Below, in pieces: positions 18,841 to 27,900 of a stretch of 64,000 bases of DNA. Numbering within the stretch: position 1 is the stretch's first letter; each line of letters begins with the position of its first letter. The notes beneath the pieces were generated by a model. That model saw only the letters and a program-made list of their open reading frames with translations, searched no databases and was not told the origin of the DNA. This stretch comes from Clostridiales bacterium SIT11 (GTDB taxonomy: Bacteria; Bacillota; Clostridia; Tissierellales; Peptoniphilaceae), in assembly GCA_001299455.1 (NCBI GenBank), contig CYUK01000003.1:806001-870000 (forward strand), given 5' to 3'. Made by a program: the position numbers and the translations under genes.

Positions 18841-19620
18841 TTAACATCCTTTAAATTCAGGTTTTCTCTTTTCTAAGAAAGCCTTCATGCCTTCTTTTTG
18901 ATCTTCTGTAGCGAAGCAAAGGGCGAAGTTGGCTCTTTCAATGTCCATACCAGTGTCAATGTCTGTTTGTAGACCATTGTTAATCGCTTGTTTTGCATAT
19001 TTTACAGCAAGAGTGGACTTGGAGGCAATTTCCTTGGCCATCTTCATAGCTTCGTCCATTAAAGCATCTGGTTCAACAACCTTGTTTACAAGACCGATAG
19101 CTAGAGCTTCTTCAGCCTTAATGTTGTTGGCTCTGAAAATTAATTCTTTGGCTTTTCCTGGCCCAATGGTCCGGGCAAGTCTTTGGGTTCCACCAAAACC
19201 TGGTGTAATTCCTAGACCAACTTCAGGTTGTCCCAGAAGAGCTTTTGTGGAAGCAATCCGAATGTCACAAGCTAGAGAAATTTCACATCCTCCACCTAGG
19301 GCAAATCCGTTGATTGCAGCAATAACAGGTTTAGATAATTTTTCAATGAGTAGGAAGGTATCCATACCGGCCTTAGCAAAGGCATTTCCTTCAGTTGCAT
19401 TTAAGCCGCTCATTTCAGAAATATCGGCTCCAGCTACGAAACTCTTGCCTTCTCCAGTTAAGATTACAACTTTTACGCTGTCATCTTGGTCTAGTTTTGT
19501 AAAGCAGTCGTTTAATTCTGCAATGACGCCACTATCTAAGGCGTTTAAGCTCTTTGGCTTATTGATTTTTACAATAGCGATTTCGTCTTGGCATTCTTTA
19601 ATTAAAAATTTGTAATCCAT
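18841..19620 (-). CDS. crt: 3-hydroxybutyryl-CoA dehydratase (crotonase)
   Basis: A 259-residue enoyl-CoA hydratase. The oxyanion-hole stretches are AGADISEM and GFALGGGCEISLACD; the catalytic Glu pair lies around GQPEVGLGITPGFGG. It converts 3-hydroxybutyryl-CoA to crotonyl-CoA. It sits between thl and hbd with short gaps, the order of butyrate or amino-acid fermenters. Confidence 0.94.
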   Translation of the reverse strand: MDYKFLIKECQDEIAIVKINKPKSLNALDSGVIAELNDCFTKLDQDDSVKVVILTGEGKSFVAGADISEMSGLNATEGNAFAKAGMDTFLLIEKLSKPVIAAINGFALGGGCEISLACDIRIASTKALLGQPEVGLGITPGFGGTQRLARTIGPGKAKELIFRANNIKAEEALAIGLVNKVVEPDALMDEAMKMAKEIASKSTLAVKYAKQAINNGLQTDIDTGMDIERANFALCFATEDQKEGMKAFLEKRKPEFKGC

Positions 19621-19668
19621 TGGCGAACTCCTTTCCCTATAGGTTTCCTTAACCTAAAGTTTCCTTAC

Positions 19669-20844
19669 TTATCTTTCGACTGTAAGGGCTGTACCCATAC
19701 CGCCGCCGATACATAGGGTAGCTAGACCCTTCTTAGCGTCTCTGCGTTTCATTTCATAGAGAAGAGTAGTTAAGATACGGGCTCCACTGGCTCCAATTGG
19801 GTGACCAAGGGCAATAGCTCCACCGTTTACATTCACCTTATCCATGTCTAGCTTTAATTCTTTAGCTACAGCGCCAGCTTGGGCAGCAAAAGCTTCGTTT
19901 GCTTCGATTAAGTCTAATTCATCAAAAGACCAGCCGGATTTTTCCATAGCTTTTCTAGAGGAAGGAATAGGTCCTGTACCCATAATCTTTGGATCCACTC
20001 CAGCAGATGCATAGTTGCAAATAACTGCAAGAGGTTCAACCCCTAGTTCTTTCGCTTTTTCTTCACTCATAACAACAAGCATAGCAGCTCCGTCGTTAAT
20101 TCCAGAAGCGTTAGCAGCAGTTACTGTACCGTCTTTAATGAAGGCAGCTTTCATCTTGGAGATACCTTCTGCAGTCACACCGTCACGGATGTGTTCGTCT
20201 GTATCAATAACTTTTGTTTCTTTACGTCCCTTTACTTCTACAGGAACAATTTCTTCTTTAAAACGTCCTTCGTTCCGAGCTTTTTCTGCACGGTTTTGGC
20301 TTGTTGCGGCAAGTTCATCTTGCATTTCCCGTGTAATGCCATATTCTTTTGCAACATTTTCAGCTGTAACACCCATGTGGTAGTCATTGTAGGCATCCCA
20401 AAGTCCGTCTACGATCATTTCGTCGACTAATTTTTTGTCACCCATCCGAGCGCCCCAACGAGCATCTTTTAAGATGAAGGGTGCTTGAGACATGGATTCA
20501 GTTCCACCAGCTAAAACAACATCTGCGTCCCCAGCCTTGATTAATTGAGCGGCTAAAGAAACGGCACGAAGTCCAGATCCACAAACCTTGTTAATCGTCA
20601 TTGCAGGAACTGTAATAGGACATCCAGCACCTAAAACAACTTGGCGAGCAACGTTTTGTCCAAGACCAGATTGAAGTACATTCCCAATGATGGCTTCATC
20701 AATGTCTTCTGGCTTAATTCCAGCTCTTTCAATAGCTGCTTTAGCTGCAGTAACACCTAGGTCTACAGCTGGTACTGTTTTAAATACTCCTCCGAAAGAT
20801 CCTACAGGGGTTCTTGCTGCACTGGCAATTACAACTTTTTTCAT
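19669..20844 (-). CDS. thl: Acetyl-CoA C-acetyltransferase (thiolase)
   Basis: A 391-residue biosynthetic-type thiolase condensing two acetyl-CoA. The nucleophile Cys88 lies in [11 protein letters not shown], the catalytic His in [17 protein letters not shown], and the second Cys in [10 protein letters not shown]. First gene of the operon; ATG 20844 follows AAGGAG. Its biased codon use and strong promoter suggest very high expression. Confidence 0.96.
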   Translation of the reverse strand: MKKVVIASAARTPVGSFGGVFKTVPAVDLGVTAAKAAIERAGIKPEDIDEAIIGNVLQSGLGQNVARQVVLGAGCPITVPAMTINKVCGSGLRAVSLAAQLIKAGDADVVLAGGTESMSQAPFILKDARWGARMGDKKLVDEMIVDGLWDAYNDYHMGVTAENVAKEYGITREMQDELAATSQNRAEKARNEGRFKEEIVPVEVKGRKETKVIDTDEHIRDGVTAEGISKMKAAFIKDGTVTAANASGINDGAAMLVVMSEEKAKELGVEPLAVICNYASAGVDPKIMGTGPIPSSRKAMEKSGWSFDELDLIEANEAFAAQAGAVAKELKLDMDKVNVNGGAIALGHPIGASGARILTTLLYEMKRRDAKKGLATLCIGGGMGTALTVER

Positions 20845-20930
20845 ATAGCAACTCCTTTACATAAATAATTTTTTAACAGACGTACGAATACCCATTGCTT
20901 CCTCTAAACCGTTTGCAATGTTCTATCCTC

Positions 20931-20959
20931 ATTATACTGAAAGAAATAGCCACTGTCAA
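20931..20959 (-). promoter_or_regulatory. Consensus sigma-A promoter of thl-crt-hbd
   Basis: The minus strand has TTGACA (20954-20959), 17 bases and TATAAT (20931-20936), a perfect match to consensus at optimal spacing. A second TTGACA begins 8 bases further upstream. The leader is about 80 bases. No other gene is seen in 20845-21291. Confidence 0.88.
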
Positions 20960-21157
20960 CATGTCAAATAGTTAACAATAATGAAAAAAATGTTGTTATT
21001 TTAAAGATTTCCAGCCCCTTTTTAAGACCTTGTAAATTCAAAGTCTTGAAATTTAGGGATTTTGTTAAATCTTGGTCAAGGTCAGGAAAAGTATTTGCCT
21101 GTGAAAAATTTTACAATTTTTTTGTAAATATTTTTTCTTTTACCCCTTTTTTCTTTC

Positions 21158-21191
21158 ACTTTTCCATAAAAAAACCTCCCTACTGGCCATC
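21158..21191. repeat. Copy 1 of a 33-34-base direct repeat (terminator-containing)
   Basis: From ACTTTTCC through an A run, CCTCCCTACTGG and CATC, this stretch is nearly identical to 23025-23057; the differences are one A and one C/T change. The copies lie in the same orientation on either side of the amino-acid symporter gene and its leader. Confidence 0.8.
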
Positions 21192-21202
21192 AGCAGGGAG
21201 GG
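21168..21202 (-). terminator. Terminator of the amino-acid symporter gene
   Basis: The minus-strand stem CCTCCCTGCTG / CAGTAGGGAGG, with one mismatch, is followed by seven Ts. Confidence 0.85.
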
Positions 21203-21291
21203 TAATGTCCGACATAGCTTCACTTTTGTTTTTATTTCTTGTTAAATTCAAAGACGATTCGTCTTCCCATAAAACTATTGAAATAAAATAT

Positions 21292-22650
21292 CTACTCATG
21301 ATTTAAGTGTTCTTTGATAAAGTAGCCTTTCTTAAGCTTCACAACTTGAGAACTTAAAACAAGCAAGGCAATTAAGTTAGGAATTGCCATAAGTCCATTG
21401 GCTGTATCTGCTAAATCCCAAACAAACTCCAAGCCACCTAAAGATCCAATGACAATAAAAATAACCCACAAAAAGCGTATCGGCATAACTGATTTATCCC
21501 CAAATAGGTATCGTCCTGAAATTTCACAATAATAATTGACTGTTATCAAGCAAGAGTAGCCAAATAATATTGCTGACACAAGCACGATGACCGCACCAAC
21601 GCCAGATCCTAACGCTGTAGAAAAAGACCTCATAGTTAAAGCTACCCCTGAGGCACCAGTATTCCATTGTCCTGATAAAATAATAGTTAGTGCTGTAATT
21701 GTACAAATAACTACCGTATCAAAGAAGACTTCTGTAACTCCCCAGATTCCTTCTTCAACTGGATGTTTGACCCTGGCACTGGTGTGTAAAATGGGAGAAC
21801 TTCCCATACCTGCTTCATTGGAAAAAAGTCCTCTTGCCGTACCCATTGTCATTGCTTGAGCAATGGTGGCTCCTGCAAAACCTCCAGCTGCTGGAGTAGG
21901 AGCAAAGGCACTTTTAAAGATTAAACTGAATGCTTCCGGTACTTTTGAAGCATTCAAAACAAGAACAGTTAGTCCAGCAAAAATATAAAGTCCTCCCATA
22001 AAAGGAGTTAGTTTTTCACAAACTTCACCTATTTTTTGAATTCCCCCAAAAATAACAATTCCTGTTGCTCCAGCTAAAACCACTCCAGAGATGACTGGTG
22101 TAATTCCCCATTGTTCTTGAATAGACAAGCAAATTGTATTTGTATCTACAACCGCCCCAATAATAAAGTAAACAACAATAACCATAAAAGCAAAGAATTT
22201 AGCCATCCATTTTTGTTTGACTCCTTTTTCTAAGTAATACATTGGCCCACCAACATATCCAGTTGGCCTCTTTTCTCGGTATTGTATTCCTAGAGTAATC
22301 TCAGACATTTTTGTTGCCATTCCAAAAAAGGCAGCTACCCACATCCAAAAAACAGCTCCTGGCCCACCTAAGGCAATGGCAGTTGCAACTCCAGCAATAT
22401 TTCCTGTTCCAACCACAGCAGCTATCGCAGAAAAACCTGCCTGCCCAGAAGAAATCTCGCCTTCTTCCAGATTCTCCTTAACAAAAGCTTTACCAAGTGT
22501 ATTTTTTATAATATAAGAAAAATTTCTTACTTGGATAAAATTTAACCGGATGGTTAAATAAATTCCTGTTCCAACTAAAAGGGCGATCATATATGGTCCC
22601 CAAACAATTCCATTAACTACATCATTGATTGCATATATTTTTTCTATCAT
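21292..22650 (-). CDS. alsT: AGCS-family alanine/glycine:cation symporter
   Basis: A 452-residue membrane protein with about ten helices. It matches the sodium:alanine symporter (AGCS) family throughout: GPYMIALLVGTGIYLTIRL at the N-terminus, GFSAIAAVVGTGNIAGVATA, the signature GGPMYYLEKG, and GLFSNEAGMGSSPILH. It would import alanine, glycine or a similar amino acid with sodium. Start ATG follows AAAGGGGG. Single-gene transcript. Its codons end in A/T far more than those of most neighbours, and it lies between two copies of a terminator repeat; both hint at later insertion or recombination, unproven. Confidence 0.93.
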   Translation of the reverse strand: MIEKIYAINDVVNGIVWGPYMIALLVGTGIYLTIRLNFIQVRNFSYIIKNTLGKAFVKENLEEGEISSGQAGFSAIAAVVGTGNIAGVATAIALGGPGAVFWMWVAAFFGMATKMSEITLGIQYREKRPTGYVGGPMYYLEKGVKQKWMAKFFAFMVIVVYFIIGAVVDTNTICLSIQEQWGITPVISGVVLAGATGIVIFGGIQKIGEVCEKLTPFMGGLYIFAGLTVLVLNASKVPEAFSLIFKSAFAPTPAAGGFAGATIAQAMTMGTARGLFSNEAGMGSSPILHTSARVKHPVEEGIWGVTEVFFDTVVICTITALTIILSGQWNTGASGVALTMRSFSTALGSGVGAVIVLVSAILFGYSCLITVNYYCEISGRYLFGDKSVMPIRFLWVIFIVIGSLGGLEFVWDLADTANGLMAIPNLIALLVLSSQVVKLKKGYFIKEHLNHE

Positions 22651-22877
22651 GACTAACCCCCTTTAAGACATATTAATTGGTATGCTTCTTTACTTCTTTT
22701 TAAGTGAATTCTTGCTATGTCTCCCACTCGCTTTTCAACTAAGCCCCCTTTCTATGCAATATGTACTTCCTTTACTTTTGCCTATCTATAATCAATGTTT
22801 ATATAATATATTTTAACATTTATTTTTTTTTTCAAGTTTGGCAAACGTTTTATTGCTTATTTTATTTTTTAGTTATT

Positions 22878-22955
22878 TTAGGCTTTTACCTGGACTTTTA
22901 GTATTTTCCTATATATTTTCTTTAACTTATTTAAAACGTTATCATTTTTGTGCAT
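22878..22955 (-). CDS. Candidate 25-residue cationic amphipathic peptide
   Basis: A short frame ATG 22955 to TAA 22878 is preceded by AAGGAGGAAATAAA, as good a ribosome site as any in the window. The peptide begins MHKNDNVL and continues NKLKKIYRKILKVQVKA: nine Lys/Arg, one Asp, with Leu/Ile/Tyr spaced every 3-4 residues, as in an amphipathic helix. No signal peptide or partner gene is seen and the promoter is poor. It could be a leader peptide of the symporter transcript, a toxin or antimicrobial peptide, or chance. The rest of 22651-23034 is AT-rich leader with an 11-base palindrome GTTTGGCAAAC near 22845. Confidence 0.4.
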   Translation of the reverse strand: MHKNDNVLNKLKKIYRKILKVQVKA

Positions 22956-23024
22956 TTTATTTCCTCCTTGGATAAGCTCTCTGGTTTTTTACTTACCTAC
23001 TAAATATTTTAGGAATTTACTCAA

Positions 23025-23057
23025 ACTTTTCCATAAAAAACCTCCCTACTGGTCATC
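23025..23057. repeat. Copy 2 of the terminator-containing direct repeat
   Basis: Nearly identical to 21158-21191, starting ACTTTTCC and running through CCTCCCTACTGGTCATC. Here it forms half of the clpB terminator. Confidence 0.8.
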
Positions 23058-23068
23058 CAGGAAGGAGG
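23035..23068 (-). terminator. Terminator of the cbpA-clpB operon
   Basis: The minus-strand stem CCTCCTTCCTGG / CCAGTAGGGAGG with two mismatches and a 4-base loop is followed by TTTTTT. Confidence 0.85.
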
Positions 23069-23079
23069 TTTCTTCAATT

Positions 23080-25671
23080 TTATTCTTTTTCTTCAGCTTG
23101 AACCAAGTCCAGGTCATCATTTTTTACAACAACAGCTAGGCGGTCGTGGTCCTGAATGCTTCCTTCAATAATCCCCCGGCTCAAGAGGGTTTCTAGGCTT
23201 CTTTGGATATAGCGTTTAACAGGTCTTGCCCCATATTGGAGGTCAAAGGACTTGTCCAAAATCAGGTCGACAGCGTCTTCTCCAATGGAAAGATCAATGT
23301 CCTTGTCTTCCATCATTTGGCTGATTTCCTTGACTTGGGCCCGGATGATTTCCTTGACTTCTGCCTTGCCCAGGGGTTTGAAGAGGACAATTTCATCCAC
23401 CCGGTTTAAAAATTCCGGACGGAAGTGGCTCTTTAATTGTCTGGAGACGGCCTCTCTTGCCTCATCTGTAACTTTTCCTGTCTCTTCAATACTATCCAGG
23501 AGGTCCATGGACCCAATGTTGGAGGTCATAATAATCACTGTGTTTTTAAAGTCCACTGTCCGGCCTTGGTTGTCTGTCAACCGGCCATCGTCTAAGACTT
23601 GTAAAAGAATATTAAAGACATCGGGATGGGCTTTTTCAATTTCATCAAACAAGATGACGGAATAGGGGGCCCGGCGGACAGCTTCTGTCAGTTGCCCTCC
23701 TTCATCATAGCCTACATAGCCTGGGGGAGATCCGACAAGACGGGACACGGAGTGTTTTTCCATATACTCACTCATATCAATCCGGATCATATTTCGTTCA
23801 TCGTCAAATAAGAGTTCCGTTAAGGCCTTGGCAGTTTCTGTCTTCCCAACCCCTGTAGGTCCCAAGAAAATAAAGGACCCAATGGGCCGGTTCTTTGCCT
23901 TAAGGCCTGCCCTGGCCCTTAAAACGGCATTACTTACGGATTCAATGGCTTCGTTTTGGCCAAAGACCCGTTGTTCCAAGAGGTTTTCCATATTTAGGAG
24001 CTTGTCTCTTTCTGTTTGGGCAAGCTTGGTGACGGGAATTCCTGTCCACTTGGACACCACTTCTGCAATTTCTTCCTCGGTCACTTCTTCCTTGACCATG
24101 GATTCTTCTCTCTTGCCGGCGGCTGTGGCCTTTTTCAGTTCTTCTTCTAGTTTTGGCAGTTCGCCATACTTTAATTGAGACAATTCTTCCAGGTCATACC
24201 GCCTTTGGGCGTCTTCAATCTTGTACTTGACTTGGTCGATTTGTTCCTTAATAGATTTTTGCCCTTCCAGGGCCTTTTTTTCATTTTCCCATTGGGCCTT
24301 CAGTCGGTCGTATTCTGCCTTTTCCTCTGCCAGTTCGTTTTCCAGGTTTTTCAACCGGTCCTTGGAAGCCTCATCGGTTTCCTTTTTCAGGGCCTGGGCT
24401 TCAATTTCCAGTTGCAAAATCTTCCGACGGACATCGTCCACTTCTGTAGGCATGGATTCAATTTCTGTCCGGAGCATGGCACAGGCTTCATCCATGAGGT
24501 CAATGGCCTTGTCCGGCAGGTAACGGTCTGTAATATACCGGTCAGACAGGGAGGCTGCAGAAATAACAGCGCCGTCAGAAATCCGGATTCCATGGTAGAT
24601 TTCATACTTTTCCTTGAGGCCCCTGAGGATGGAAATCGTGTCTTCCACGCTGGGCTCTTGGACCAGGACTTTTTGGAACCGCCGTTCCAGGGCGGCGTCA
24701 GATTCAATATACTTCCGGTATTCGTCCAAGGTTGTGGCTCCAATAGTATGGAGCTCTCCCCGGGCCAGGAGGGGTTTTAGGAGGTTACCGGCATCCATGG
24801 CCCCTTCACTTTTTCCAGCTCCCACAATATTGTGAATTTCATCTATAAATAGAAGGATTTGTCCATCAGACTTTTTAACTTCATTTAAAACCGCCTTTAA
24901 ACGTTCTTCAAATTCCCCCCGGTACTTGGCCCCTGCAATGAGGGCCCCCATGTCCAGGGAGTAGACCGTTTTATCCTTTAAACCTTCCGGCACATCTTGA
25001 TTAATAATCCTTTGGGCCAGGCCTTCGACAATGGCGGTCTTTCCAACGCCAGGTTCCCCAATAAGGACAGGGTTGTTCTTGGTCCGCCTGGACAGGATCC
25101 GGATGACATTTCGAATTTCATCATCCCGGCCAATAACCGGGTCCATCCGGCCTTGACGGGCATCTTCTGTCACGTCCCGGCCATACTTTTCCAGGGCTTC
25201 ATAGGTGGCTTCCGGATTGTCTGTGGTCACATGTTGGTTGCCTCGAATCTTTTTGAGGGCTTGTAAAAATCCGGCCTTATTAATGCCATACTTGGTTAAA
25301 ATCGGCTTATTTAAGGGGTCTTTCCCTTGGATCAAGGCCAGGTATAGGTGTTCCACACTGACATAGTCGTCAGAAAATTCCTTGGCCAGGTCTTGGGCCT
25401 TGGTTAAAATTTCTTGAAATTCCCTCGATGGATAGACAGACCCTCCTTGTTGCTTGGGAAGCCGTTCCATGGCGGAAATGACATCCGTTAAAACTCCGTC
25501 GCTGGAAATATTCATATAGGTTAAAACTTTTGGAATTAACCCATCTTGGTCTTCCAACAAAACCTTGTGGAGGTGGATGGGTTTAATTTCAGAGTTCCCG
25601 TAATTTTGAGCCGCTGTTTGGGCCCCTTGAATTCCTTGAAGACTTTTTTGAGTAAAGCGTTCATAATTCAT
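23080..25671 (-). CDS. clpB: ClpB disaggregase (Hsp100 ATPase)
   Basis: An 863-residue AAA+ chaperone that, with the DnaK system, pulls proteins from aggregates. It has an N-terminal Clp repeat domain (1-145), NBD1 with Walker A GEPGVGKT at 205-212, a coiled-coil M domain (about 405-530, Glu/Lys-rich) that marks ClpB rather than ClpC, and NBD2 with [14 protein letters not shown] and the [15 protein letters not shown] pore loop. The clean GAGGTGATAGT site precedes ATG 25671. It lies 4 bases after the J-domain gene and shares its CtsR-controlled promoter. Confidence 0.96.
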   Translation of the reverse strand: MNYERFTQKSLQGIQGAQTAAQNYGNSEIKPIHLHKVLLEDQDGLIPKVLTYMNISSDGVLTDVISAMERLPKQQGGSVYPSREFQEILTKAQDLAKEFSDDYVSVEHLYLALIQGKDPLNKPILTKYGINKAGFLQALKKIRGNQHVTTDNPEATYEALEKYGRDVTEDARQGRMDPVIGRDDEIRNVIRILSRRTKNNPVLIGEPGVGKTAIVEGLAQRIINQDVPEGLKDKTVYSLDMGALIAGAKYRGEFEERLKAVLNEVKKSDGQILLFIDEIHNIVGAGKSEGAMDAGNLLKPLLARGELHTIGATTLDEYRKYIESDAALERRFQKVLVQEPSVEDTISILRGLKEKYEIYHGIRISDGAVISAASLSDRYITDRYLPDKAIDLMDEACAMLRTEIESMPTEVDDVRRKILQLEIEAQALKKETDEASKDRLKNLENELAEEKAEYDRLKAQWENEKKALEGQKSIKEQIDQVKYKIEDAQRRYDLEELSQLKYGELPKLEEELKKATAAGKREESMVKEEVTEEEIAEVVSKWTGIPVTKLAQTERDKLLNMENLLEQRVFGQNEAIESVSNAVLRARAGLKAKNRPIGSFIFLGPTGVGKTETAKALTELLFDDERNMIRIDMSEYMEKHSVSRLVGSPPGYVGYDEGGQLTEAVRRAPYSVILFDEIEKAHPDVFNILLQVLDDGRLTDNQGRTVDFKNTVIIMTSNIGSMDLLDSIEETGKVTDEAREAVSRQLKSHFRPEFLNRVDEIVLFKPLGKAEVKEIIRAQVKEISQMMEDKDIDLSIGEDAVDLILDKSFDLQYGARPVKRYIQRSLETLLSRGIIEGSIQDHDRLAVVVKNDDLDLVQAEEKE

Positions 25672-25675
25672 ACTA

Positions 25676-26617
25676 TCACCTCTTGTTTTTTTCTAATTCC
25701 CGTAATTTTTCATAGAGTTTTTCTTCTTCTTCTGTTAAAGATTTAGGGAGGACTAGGTTAAACTCTACATAAAAATCTCCCTTGTTCCCCTTCATATCTT
25801 TAAAGCCCTTTTTGGGAATCCGGAGTTTTTGTCCTGACCGGGCTCCCTTGGGCACCTTCAAGCGGATTTTTCCTTCCATAGAAGAAATAGTCACCTGGTC
25901 CCCTAGGGCTGCCTGGGCCGGTGTAATTTCTACTGTTTTAATTAAATCCTTGCCTTCCAGCTTTAAGTGCATCCCGTCTAGGACGTGGATCTTAAAGAGA
26001 ATGGACCCAGGCAGGCCATATTTTTTCCCATTGACCCGGATTTTTTTTCCACTGGTCATGCCTGCCGGCACCTTGACTTCAATATCTATGACTTGCCCTT
26101 GGTAGTTTAAGGAAACCCGCCGGCTACAGCCTTCATAGGCATCGGAAATGGAAATATTTAAGTCGGTTTCATAAATATCCTTGGGTTTTTTCTTCCCCCT
26201 GGCCCCCATTTTTCCTCCTAGATCGGAGAAAATGTCAGAAAATCCAAAGCCTCCTGACCGGTTTGCCCCTCTGTCCCTAGACCCTCCAAAGATTAAATCA
26301 AAAAAGTCTGAAAAGTCTGAGGCATTTCCTCCAGAAGTGTAGGTATAGCCATATTGACTAGGATCAAAATTGGCCCCACCTTGGAAGTTATAGGCTGACC
26401 CAAATTGGTCATACTTTTGCCTTTTTTCAGGGTCTGACAAGACCTCATAGGCCTCGCTAATTTCTTTAAACTTTTCCTGGGCCGCCTTGTCATCCGGGTT
26501 CAGGTCCGGATGGTATTTTTTCGCTAATTTTCTATACTTACTCTTTATTTCTTTTTCATTGGCATTCTTATCGACGCCTAATATTTTATAGTAATCTTTA
26601 TATTCCAAAGCAATCAT
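25676..26617 (-). CDS. cbpA: CbpA-type J-domain co-chaperone (no zinc finger)
   Basis: A 313-residue protein: an N-terminal J domain with HPD at 36-38 ([11 protein letters not shown]), a Gly/Phe/Ser-rich linker (about 75-125), then two DnaJ C-terminal substrate-binding domains. The CxxCxGxG zinc finger of DnaJ is absent, so it is a class II, CbpA-like Hsp40. It would deliver clients to DnaK and so to ClpB. ATG 26617 sits directly against the AAAGG ribosome site; the in-frame TTG at 26608 is better spaced and may be the real start (3 residues shorter). First gene of the operon. Confidence 0.9.
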   Translation of the reverse strand: MIALEYKDYYKILGVDKNANEKEIKSKYRKLAKKYHPDLNPDDKAAQEKFKEISEAYEVLSDPEKRQKYDQFGSAYNFQGGANFDPSQYGYTYTSGGNASDFSDFFDLIFGGSRDRGANRSGGFGFSDIFSDLGGKMGARGKKKPKDIYETDLNISISDAYEGCSRRVSLNYQGQVIDIEVKVPAGMTSGKKIRVNGKKYGLPGSILFKIHVLDGMHLKLEGKDLIKTVEITPAQAALGDQVTISSMEGKIRLKVPKGARSGQKLRIPKKGFKDMKGNKGDFYVEFNLVLPKSLTEEEEKLYEKLRELEKNKR

Positions 26618-26638
26618 CCTTTCTGCGTCAATAAGTTT

Positions 26639-26655
26639 ATTGACCTTCTTTGACC
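26639..26655 (-). promoter_or_regulatory. CtsR operator upstream of cbpA-clpB
   Basis: The minus strand carries GGTCAAA, three bases, GGTCAAT: the CtsR heptad direct repeat with one mismatch. It lies just downstream of the predicted transcription start, so bound CtsR would block initiation until heat or protein stress. A ctsR gene is not in the window. Confidence 0.85.
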
Positions 26656-26663
26656 TTAGCTAT

Positions 26664-26692
26664 AGTATACACAGATTTTCCCAAAAAATCAA
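26664..26692 (-). promoter_or_regulatory. Promoter of cbpA-clpB
   Basis: On the minus strand TTGATT (26687-26692), 17 bases and TATACT (26664-26669) place the start site near 26657, at the edge of the CtsR box. Confidence 0.8.
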
Positions 26693-26810
26693 GTCTTCTT
26701 GGGAATTTTTACAGGTTTATCTTAGGAAAATTTTTTCTCTTTCCTTCCTTAAAAAACAGGCCTGAATCCTGATTTTAGGTCTCTTTTCCTTCTAAAATCT
26801 TCATGAAAAG

Positions 26811-26835
26811 GCCCCAGATTTTTCTAACCTGGGGC
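26811..26835 (-). terminator. Terminator of the zinc-ribbon gene pair A
   Basis: The stem GCCCCAG / CTGGGGC with an 11-base loop is followed on the minus strand by CTTTTC, a short T run. Confidence 0.7.
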
Positions 26836-26866
26836 TTTCTTAAAATTTTCCTAATTTTATTATTCC

Positions 26867-27892
26867 TTAATAGGTTCCGTTTAGGGTCCGGTAGGAAATC
26901 CAGCCATCTCCAATATTACACCAGATCCTTGTCCCGTCAAAGCTGGTATCTTGAACATAGACTTCCGTCCCTTGGGTTAAAACATAGGCCACGCCATAAT
27001 TTTTCCCGGGACCTTGGCGGACATTGGCCTGGTTGGCGGTCACATATTGGTAGGTGTTGACAATATTATAGGCTGCCCGAGCGGCTTGTTGTCTTTTCAC
27101 TGCATTTTCTGCTTCCTGGGCTGCCTTTTTTTGCCGGGCGGCTTCTTCCTGTTTTTCCTGTTCTACCTTGGCCTTTTCTGCATTTTCTGCATTTTGTCCA
27201 AGGAGGGCCTCTTCTTTCAAGGCTTGGAATTTTTCATTGTCCGGGTCCACTGCCAGGAGGCCTTCCAAGAGTTTAAGAGAGGCTCCATACCTGGAAGCCA
27301 TATTATAGGAATCCACCTTGGCACCCACTTTTTCCTGGAGGTCAATCATTCCTTCCCTGGCCTCTTCTGCCAGGTCATTGTTATGATTTTTCACTTCCAG
27401 GTATTTTTCCAGGGCTCCCTTATAGGCCTCTTGGGCCAGAAAACTTTGGGCATCCTTTAAGCTTTCACTGTCCCTAGCCAGGGTTTGGGCCTTCATCATC
27501 TCTTCCTTGTAGTCTTCGTCCCCAGTCATCTTATAGAGCTTGGTATATTCCTTGGTTGCTTCCTGGTAGTCTTCCGTTTCCAGGAATTTTTCCGCCTTCT
27601 TTTCCAGGTTGGACTTCCGAATTCCCTTGTAGGCAAAACTCCCCACAAGGACCAGGACTACAAGGCCCACAACTAGGCCGACAATTTTCAACATCTTCTT
27701 TTTCTTGGCCTCTTCCGGATCTATTTCCGGCTCATAGACCGGAATAAAGTCTCTTTGCTGGTAGGTCCTGGTATCTTCCAAATAATCGTCTTCAAGGGGT
27801 TGGACCTGGCTGGGTCCCAAAAGTTTTTGCCCACAAGAACTGCAAAACTTTGCCCCGTCTCTATTTTCCCATCCACAATAACCACACTTCAT
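26867..27892 (-). CDS. Zinc-ribbon membrane protein with helical repeats and SH3b domain (module A)
   Basis: A 341-residue protein. Residues 1-22 form a zinc ribbon (CGYCGWENRDGAKFCSSCGQ), then a polar linker, one membrane helix (about 69-90, IVGLVVGLVVLVLVGSFAY), a long Glu/Lys/Ala-rich helical region with TPR-like spacing (about 95-275), and a C-terminal bacterial SH3 domain (ANVRQGPGKNYGVAYVL to WISYRTLNG). The ribbon should be cytoplasmic and the SH3 domain outside, facing the wall. It starts 8 bases after its partner gene. A clear paralogue of the protein at 50956-51891, which lacks the SH3 domain. Function unknown; a wall-linked sensor or scaffold is an inference. Confidence 0.8.
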   Translation of the reverse strand: MKCGYCGWENRDGAKFCSSCGQKLLGPSQVQPLEDDYLEDTRTYQQRDFIPVYEPEIDPEEAKKKKMLKIVGLVVGLVVLVLVGSFAYKGIRKSNLEKKAEKFLETEDYQEATKEYTKLYKMTGDEDYKEEMMKAQTLARDSESLKDAQSFLAQEAYKGALEKYLEVKNHNNDLAEEAREGMIDLQEKVGAKVDSYNMASRYGASLKLLEGLLAVDPDNEKFQALKEEALLGQNAENAEKAKVEQEKQEEAARQKKAAQEAENAVKRQQAARAAYNIVNTYQYVTANQANVRQGPGKNYGVAYVLTQGTEVYVQDTSFDGTRIWCNIGDGWISYRTLNGTY

Positions 27893-27900
27893 AATTCACC

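Noticed and set aside
18929-19615. 228-codon plus-strand open frame antisense to crt
   Set aside because: It mirrors a well-supported crotonase gene, has Ser/Ala/Pro-rich unlike-protein composition and no ribosome site.
21158-23057. Insertion sequence or transposon carrying the symporter
   Set aside because: The flanking repeats are direct, contain terminators, and no transposase, inverted ends or target duplication is seen.
22948-23139. 63-codon plus-strand open frame over the clpB terminator
   Set aside because: Phe-rich reading of AT-rich terminator DNA and antisense to clpB; no ribosome site.
24175-24780. 201-codon plus-strand open frame inside clpB
   Set aside because: It is the complement of the ClpB M-domain and NBD1 codons, Phe/Gly-rich, without start signals.
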